Source: Lagopus muta (Eukaryota; Chordata; Aves; Galliformes; Phasianidae). Taken from it: DNA of 64,000 nucleotides. Shown piece by piece: positions 25,401 through 34,400 of this stretch; the first letter of the stretch is position 1, and every line of letters begins with the position of its first letter. Under the pieces are notes generated by a model, which did not search any database, was not told the origin of the DNA, and saw only the letters and a list, made by a program, of their open reading frames with translations. The position numbers and the translations under genes are program-made. The DNA is taken from contig NC_064439.1 in NCBI RefSeq assembly GCF_023343835.1, positions 30,233,933 through 30,297,932 on the forward strand, in the 5' to 3' direction.

Positions 25401-28400
25401 CTAACACTGATTATAAGATAGAAATTTACACACAGAAAAAAAAGGAAAAAAACATCAACATATACATACTGCCTTTACTGGAACTACTTTCCTCTTCACA
25501 TCCTCCCCACTAGAAGCAAAGCCTTCAAATGCATCAGTTTCAGAATCAGTGTCTTCAGTGAAAATCTTCTTCAGCTCTTCAGTAAGGTATCTGGACTGGT
25601 ATCGAATGCCCTGTAAAAATACCAGCCAGCTATAAGAAACCGTCATACACAAAATAGTGACTAGTCAGAATGAACACGTTCAAAGGCTTAATCAAGTACC
25701 AACTAGATGATATATACCGTGAAGACACATTGCAAGCAAAACTGACCCCAGATTCTACCCACAGACTAGGAAATGAAATGCCAGTCCATGAAAGAATAAA
25801 ATCTCATTAGAATGCTTCCCAGTACATGTATATTCACATACCAAATACAGGACAAGTCTAGTGCTTATTTTGACATCTTTAAACACAGTGCATTTACTAA
25901 ATCAGAATTGTATTTCCATACTTCTAATCAGAATCAGCAGACCATTTGTCAATTCATCCCTGTGAGTCCACTGAAATACCTGTTCATAGTAGGAATACGC
26001 ATGTTCACACCACACCTGCTTTTTGAGAGCCTACAACATTCATTTAAGTTTCTTTCCCCAGTTTTCCTCTGCTGTGACTTCCTCCCACCCAGGATACAAA
26101 AATGACCTTTCATATGACGCAATTGCTGAATATCTTTATTGTTCTCTTCAATTCCCTCCTATTCCTGACTTTAATTACACACTTCTTTACATTAAGATAA
26201 TATCTGGTGAAAAACAGATACAGTACATTCAGCGAAAATGCATACAGGGGAATAAGAGGGGGGAGCTACAACATACGCTGTTTCTTTACATTTTAACATC
26301 TCCCTCAAGTTATTATGGATAATTAGAATGAGTTTTCTGTGAGCAAAACTGCTTAACTCTTTTGTTGATAGCTGCAGTGCAGCTGTTTGAGAAAGGAACA
26401 AACACAATAGGGAAGTTAAAGTGAAATTGCATTTCTCAGAGGCAAACAGAAGTTTGTATGTACTCTGTGTTTCCTTGAAATTCCACAACGAAGGATAAAG
26501 AGTGGCTGGAGGGGAGGGGGGGAGAATCTTAATTAGTTTGTTAGCCAAAGTGGCTGAAAATAATGCACCTAAAGCTATGCCATGTGAATAATGGTCTGCA
26601 CACAGTGAAATAAGCATCAGGGATATCTACTGCAGAAACTGTTGGAACTCATCAGAAGCGCAGAGATTACGGGAGATGGAGTGCAGAAATCTCAGAGGAA
26701 AGACAGAGACATTGGTCAATATTTATGAATGCAATTGTTCACTGACAACCAAGGGATTGCCTGATGCAGGAAGATCCCACTCCACATCTGCAAGGCAGCT
26801 GCCTCTCCTCCTCCCAGCCACCACTGCATTTTTTCTGACCTCACCATTTTTGCTCTTCACACCAAATTCTTGAATTTTTTATCTTTACTCAAGGAACCTA
26901 AAGGGAAGCCTTCTGCCTCTCTGGGGCATGGGTAAGAGATGTTACTAGAAAACTCATTAACCTACTACAGACCTCTGATTATTACCCATTAATGAGCTTT
27001 CATCTCAGTGAAGAATCATCACGCAGGCAATGTTCTCCTTTATCCTCCCAGCAGCAGAGAACACTACTGAGAGGCTCAGGCAACCCCAACTGATCAACAT
27101 ATGGCTAGAAGGCTGGCATCACTGGCCAAATTTTGAGCTTTGTTTGGAGATATCAACACAACATCAGGCCTTCTTGATGCCTGATGGGATGCACCTTTCT
27201 TAGAAGAGAAAAAGGATTTTTCTGCAGGGCTTTAAACAAGACTGAAGAGGGAAAGGGATAAAAATCAGTCTCAACAGTGATAAACTACAGAATGGCACAC
27301 CAAAATTTGAGGGACTAAGAGCTAGTGAGATCCTTCACTCTTCTCCACAAGATGCTAGGTATAATGAAGCACTTTTGAATGATTGTACACCAATGCAGGC
27401 AGCATGAGGAAGAAGCAAGAGGAGCTTTACAATAAGGATGGTGAGGCACTGGATCAGGTTGCTCAGACAGGTGGTGGATGTCCCATCCCTGAAGACGTTC
27501 AAGGTCAGCCTGCACAGCACTCTGAGTAACTTGATCTAGCTGTAGGTGTTCCTGTTCACTGCAGGGGAGTTGGACTAGATGATCTTTAAAGGTCTCTTCC
27601 AACTCAAATAATTCCAGAAGGCTTGATTCAGTCCCAGAGCTATAACATCACTGGCAGAGTGAAACCTGGGATGCAGAGTTCTGTGATTGGTATGTCATGA
27701 TGGACAGCTCTAGGCTAGACAGGAAAGCCAGTAGAGGTGGGGTGGCACTTAAGGAAAAGGCTGAGCTCACAGCTGAAAATGATGCAATTGAGAGCCTGGA
27801 TAAGGATTAAGAGATAAGCAAATGAAATGTTTGTCCTTGTAGGAGTCTGCTTTAGGACACCCAGCCAAGATGACAACATCAATAACTTGTTCTATAACTA
27901 ACAGATACCTCCAGATCAGCCACCCTTGTCCTTATGGGTGAGTTTAACTTGACAGACATTAACTGGAAATATCACACAGCTTATAAAAACAGGTTCAGGA
28001 GTCTCCTAAAACACTTTACAGATAGCTTCCTGGTAGAGGTAAAAAGGGAGCTGACCAAAACTTCAACCCTGGCTATGGGGAGAGCAGCTTCAGGCTGCTC
28101 ACAGAACTAGCTAACAAGGTTCCCAGGGAACTGCAATGAGGTTCAATAGTGCTCATCTCTTCAATATCACCTCTTAAAAGCACAGGAACAGACAATTCCA
28201 AAATGTCAGAAGTCATGCAGAACTCAGTTTTAGGGCCAATTCTCTTTATTATTGTCATCAGTGACTATGACACAAGACTTGAAGGTATACTAAGTTTGTG
28301 GATGACAATAAACAGAGGAGCTGTTGACTCCCTTAAGGAAGGGTAGAAAGGCATTGCAGAGAGATCCTGACAAATTAAAGGGCTGAGCAATCAGAAACCA

Positions 28401-31400
28401 TATGAAATTTAACAAGAGAAAGCACTGAATTCTGCACCTGGAATGGGACATCCCCAGCTACTCGTACAAGGTGGGTGACAACAGACTGGGGAGCAGCCCC
28501 ATGGAAAGGGACCAGGGGATTCTGGTGAGAGCCTGCAGTGCCAGCTGTAAATTCTGAACACATCCACTTGGAGCAGAGAATACTGTGGGATTCCTAGAAG
28601 CACATGGTAACAGTACTTAGCACTTACACAACGCTTTCTATCATAGGATTCTAAAACCCTTTGCAGCAGAGATCATTATCATAACCTCCTTCTCATACAC
28701 TGAGAAACCAAGGCAGAATGAAATAAGGTGCCTGCAGTCACCAAGCAGGCAGAGAAGCACAGGATCCTACACAAGAACCTACCACCACTTCTTCATTAAT
28801 CATTCTGCACACCCAGCATGAAGCCACAAATGTAACAGCAAGCCACCACCTGGCTGTTTCAAGCCAACAGAACACCCACTGAGCAACAAGATCACAAAGC
28901 GACTCAGAGCTCAGCATATTTCACTTCTTAAGATACCATATATCCCTGTAGTGTAGACTACAGCTCTACTTCCAAACAGCTTCCACATTTCGTACAGATC
29001 TCTCCTGACAGTATTTGCTCAGAAATAGTACACACAGTACATACATCAGCAAGACTCACTCTGTTTGTTCCCTTTGCTGAAGACAAGGAAGATGACTGGT
29101 GCTAGCAATGTTTAACATGATGGGCTTCAAAACAAAACAGACTGTACTTTAGTAAAAACTCTCTTGCAGAACATCAGGCCACATCTATCAAGTATTTAAG
29201 CTTCTAAAAGATTGAAAACTGAATCTTCTGGCAGCCAAGACAGCAGATCAGTCATTCCTTGCGAACAGAGCAGGTACTTCCAGACACCAAATAAGAGAAA
29301 GCAAAACATCAAACAATCAGGATTATCCAAGCTGTAACTAAGACAGAAGAGAACTAGCAAATCTCAGAGACAGCCTCTCTGGGCCAGTACCACTACAACA
29401 GTAATTTCAGTGCAGAAACAGTAACAGAGGGATATTAATGTCTGGAACGCGTACTTTGAAATCTGCAAGGATACTCACAAAACCAATCTATTCCCATGTA
29501 TTTCCACTTGTCCTATTTATCCAGAGCAATGATCCTAGGATGGTCATATTCTTTCCTATTTCTCTCCTATTACACTTGCCTATTCCGTTTGGGCTCTCCT
29601 TCTAGTGAAACGCATTTTCTTTCTAATACTATGAAGCACTTTTTAAAAGCTACCATCAAAACTTGGAAAGGATAGGAAGTTTATCTAAATTTGTTTTTTT
29701 CTTTGACATACTTTGACAATTCTTTGACATTCTTTGACATATGACAAACTAAGATTCCTGGTTTTGCTGGGAGTTACGGCTCATGCAGCCAGGATACAGG
29801 CTCAGATTACAACTGCACCAGGAGAGCACATCTGGGCCACAGCAATCCATTCCTACCCTAGATTCAGAGAGATCGTGGATGCCCCATCCCTGGAAGCATT
29901 CAAGGCCAGGCTGGATGTGGCTCTGGCAGCCTGGTCTGGTGGTTGGTGCCCTGCACATAGCAGGGGGATTGAAACTAGATGAGCATTGTGGTCCTTTTCA
30001 ACCCAGTTCAACCCAGGCCATTCTACGATTCTATGATTCAGGAGGGGGGAAAAAAAAAAAAAAAAAAAGAAAAAAAGGGCATCAAAACTACCATAGCTGT
30101 CTTCAGACAACAACCTCTGCCTGGAAGCATCATTTTGGAACCCCCAGAAAATCTTCAGTGTCACTGAGGGCATTTAAACTGCCAGTTACTCCTTTGGATA
30201 TCTGTTTCCAATTCAAAACAAGACAGAAGATATGAATCAGACATGCCAATTTAATAGAAAAACTCAAACTGGCAGCAGCACAACTTATTTTTACATTCCT
30301 ATTCAAGTGCAAACATACATTACAAAACAAACCACGCGTAGCAAAACTGCATCTCATTTAACTAAACTCCAGAAAATTTGGTGCAGGCTGTTTAAATACA
30401 GACTTCAGATTTTGGAGGGAAGGGGATGTAATACGCAGACTGTTAAACTCCACAGTAGTGCTTCTCAGACACAAATATACACACACGCCCACATCTTGCA
30501 AGTGCTGAGGTGCGGCCTTTACTTGTAGTGAAACCTATTGCTACTCCTGAGCTTTTGTTGCCCTGTGATCAGAGAATTGAGGATCATGCATTCAGATGCA
30601 ATGAAACGCTGAAGAAGTACAGAAAAACCTTACCATTTTACCTGGTAACAGCGCCATTACGCATTTTAGCCATCACTTAGATAACTCCAAAATAAAACCA
30701 ATGCAACTCCTGTTTCTCCTTCATTATTTATCTGGAGTTTTTTCTGAGATACTTGGTAAGAAAGGGAAAACGCGGATTAATCAAGAATGCTTGTTTGCTA
30801 GAAGCTCCAGACTTAGTCACCAAGAAGCACTACCAAAGGCACTTCCCAAGGTGACAAAAGTCACTATGTAAGAGTTTAACTTTGGCCCAAGCACCAAAAG
30901 AAACTTTTATCACCAGAGCTGAACATTTCCTACCATCATGTACTTCATCAATCATTTCAGGTAAGCCTCTTTTCATCACAGGTTACTAAGGAAGCCTTCA
31001 GCCAGCTCTCACCTAGGCCACATTAGGATTTGTGAGTGGAAGGACAGAGTGAGAAGGCACAGCCTTATAAAACAAGGCAGAGGGCATTTTGCACTCACTA
31101 ACCTCCTACTCCTTCCTCCACTGAGTTTCAGAATGCAGTTTTCACACACACCACTACCAGTCTGCCATGCACAGAAGTGCTTGAGGAGGCAAGTCCAAAT
31201 TGCTAACCAACACCCAGACATTCATTTCCTACATCCCCAGAGCAAGGTCTGCATCTTATGCACACTATTTTTCATTACAACAAGCCTTTCTGTTGTTAGC
31301 AGTGCTCGACAGCCATTGCTCTGGGTAGACCTCAGAACACAAGTGAGATAAGCAGCCAGCTAGCAAGGAGTTCCTTACCCATGATCTTGTACACTTGACC

Positions 31401-34400
31401 ATAGCTTTGCTCTCTGAAATAAACACAGTTACGGGCATACGTGGGCTTAAATTCACTCTTACTCTGCTTTTCTATAATCAATGTAGACTTCAAAATGGAT
31501 TTACTATTGTTTGAGCAAGAGCAGAATTCATCTCTAAACCAGTGACCCTTGCAGGCACAAAACAGCACAACACAATGCACTGCCACAGAAGTCATACTGT
31601 CTGTATGTGAACTCTCTTGGTTATTTTCTCACCCCCATCTCTTAAAGCAAGCTGCCAGAATTTAGTTCCACTGCTATGACAGAATTCAGACAATACAGCA
31701 CAACCTTAAAAATGAAGCACTGTGTATTTTAATGGCAAAACACACAAGGAGCTGTGAGCTTCTTGTTATAAATTGCTTCCAGGAGCCACAACGTTCCTGT
31801 GCTAGTGCACAACTGAGTTAGCCACTGCTGCAATTGCTGTGTGCTTAATTCCTTCTTTGTCTATTACTTCTGCATCTTCACCAGAGAAGCCGTTAATGGA
31901 AGTACAATTACCAATTTTAAACAAAGGAAAAAAAATCTTCTATTGAAAAAGTTTGTGTGTTCTCAAATAGCAAGGTAGCGATTTAAGTAGCCTACTGCAG
32001 AACTTCAACACTTTTCTGGTGTGCTGCTCTCTGCAGTCTGTCAATGAAGAATCCCATTAAGTCATCAGTGAGCCCCGTTTTTACATAATGGCTTAGATTA
32101 ATGGCAGAATACCAAGTACACCTAAAATGGACTTAATCCAGGAGTTTAAAAACTTACCGAATTAAGGCTTGCATCCATCCCTACAGAACCATATCTCTAC
32201 GCAAAGTCGGTAACTCCATCAGCACAAATCTGATATCAAACAGCTCCTATAAGTAACTGGGATGTGAATTAAAGAGTATTTCTGCTCCTTAACATGGGTG
32301 CAGGCTTCAGGTGTAATTTCTAATTCACTGTGAAAAAGCAGTGCCTCCAAACAGGCTTTTATTAACCTTAAAGTCCAGACTGCAGGTTTGCTCACCCACA
32401 GCAGACCAAAGCTAGGCAGAGACTCATCTATACACACCTCTGCACCTTCCTTTACATGAAACTACACCTCTCAAGTCAACGTTATGGCCAACATAAGCAA
32501 ACAGATATCAAAGATGAGCTACCTCTGGAAACCTCTGCCACAATGAGTTCTCCATTTCTTGTCCTCGAAGCCACTCGCTTAGTGTTGCTAGTTATTATTA
32601 ACTTTCAACTAAAGCACATTCAGAAACCGATTCATAATCAGCATCCGAGCCTATCATTTTAACTTTGCCAACAAAGTGTCATGTACAAAGAAAGAAAATA
32701 CACGCATGCCTAAACAAAGATGTTAAAATAGTACTCTAAGCACTTGATGGATGCAGGCTCTTCAAGACAGATTTTTTTTTTTGCTACTAAACCTCAAAAA
32801 AAAAAAGAAAAAAGACAGGAAGACTCAGAGGTGATGAACAATTCAAGCTCACTCAGAGAAAATATTTCAACATGAAAAAGCCCACAGAGCAAATGTGCAA
32901 AAGCCCACAGAGCAAATGGAAGTCTGCTATAATGTTGCAGATTTTAGAAATACTGTCTTTTACAGATAACAGTTACATAAAGTACTAAAATTCAAGTGAA
33001 ATCTGAAGAAAATACACAGAAAAAGTATCATCCTTGATAAGAAATGTTATGTCTATTGAGCCCAGTTATTTTAGCACTTAAAATACCATTACTCCTTTCA
33101 AGCACCCACAAAGCACTTCTCAAAAGCAGAATACTACCCGCTACCAACAGCATGCAATCCAACTATTTTCAGAATTACCACATGTGAGTACATTTTTACT
33201 CAGCAGGAGATGAAAGTTCAAGCTATTCCCATCCCTTGCATTCCCCTTCTTTAGATCTGCAGAAAGATCACAGGTGCACACAGAATACCATCGAATCAGG
33301 CAGCTTGCCATGAGAGGTACTACTGGGAACTGAGAGCACATAGTTCATTTGTGACAGAGCTGTCACCAGAGGCAAAGCACAAGGAAGGAAAGCAAGGCTG
33401 AGAGGGATGTCAGATCTGCTGCTGGCACTCCCCACACAACTGATGGAAAGAAAGGCACCTGAGGTCTCCTACAGTCCCAAGGTTTCTCTAACTGCTGTCC
33501 CCACAAATTCCTCCTGTGTTAGGCAAAAACAAGAAGAAAAGCCTGAGGCAAGATGTTTTACTTTCCACATCAACAGCAAGAATTCTGATGTCCCCATTTG
33601 AAAGTCAACCATACTGATTCCAAAAGCAGATGCAACTTCTCATTCTGCAAGGCAACCAGCCAGGTTTTCCCAGTCAGGTCAAAAGGAGAACACACCTGCA
33701 TGCACACTTCGACTTCTGGTGGATACCTGTATGCCACTGTCTGCCCTGTAACAGGATTAAATACTAGTTTTGGTCCCACACTTACACATTCTTCTGTAAC
33801 AACAAGGGTCAGGAGAACATCATGGGTGAGAGAGCAGGGAGCGATCTTTGCTTCTACTAGGCAAAAACAAAACAACAACAACAAAAATCCAACCAATTAA
33901 TTGGGTTGTTTTCCTGTTTGAAGCAAGTGGCTAAATTCAGTAATGCTCAGCTTTGTTTACTCATTTTAGTCAAACTGAAGTAATCCCAGTTTAATATCAA
34001 ATGAATGTTAACAGAGTCTAAACATGTGCAAACTCGCACCTCCATTTCCTGCTGGAAAACCTCAATTTGCTCTGAGCTGAGCACACAGACCTAAAAATGC
34101 CACCCAAGGGCTGAGGTGCTGCATCCCCAAATAACAACTGAAGAGAGAAGCGCTTCAAATCTGACATTTACCACCATCATCACAGGAATGGAGGCCTCCA
34201 GCCAGAATGCTGTTAGGTGCCAAACCAAACCGCAAAGCTATTTACAAAAGCCTGATCTTCTTACTGGAGCCATAATGGCAAACAGCATTGTACAGGCGCT
34301 TCATTTTAAACATCATGCAAAAGCAATGGAAGGTCTAGTCCTGTATGCAGGAGAATCACACAGTCAAAAGGACTGTGAACACCATCTGATCAGTCTAACG

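Noticed and set aside
26192-26617. 141-codon minus-strand open frame in a CDCA7L intron
   Set aside because: It shows no family resemblance, and CDCA7L splicing is accounted for without it.
30050-30076. A-rich tract read as the poly-A tail of a retroposed CDCA7L copy
   Set aside because: Exon 2 is preceded by an acceptor and intron-like sequence, not by exon 1, so this is not a processed copy.
32155-32190. Mini-exon look-alike on the minus strand before a strong GTAAGT donor
   Set aside because: A 20-25 base piece between CTGTAG and TCG|GTAAGT would add residues with no match to CDCA7L; short splice look-alikes are expected in introns of this length.
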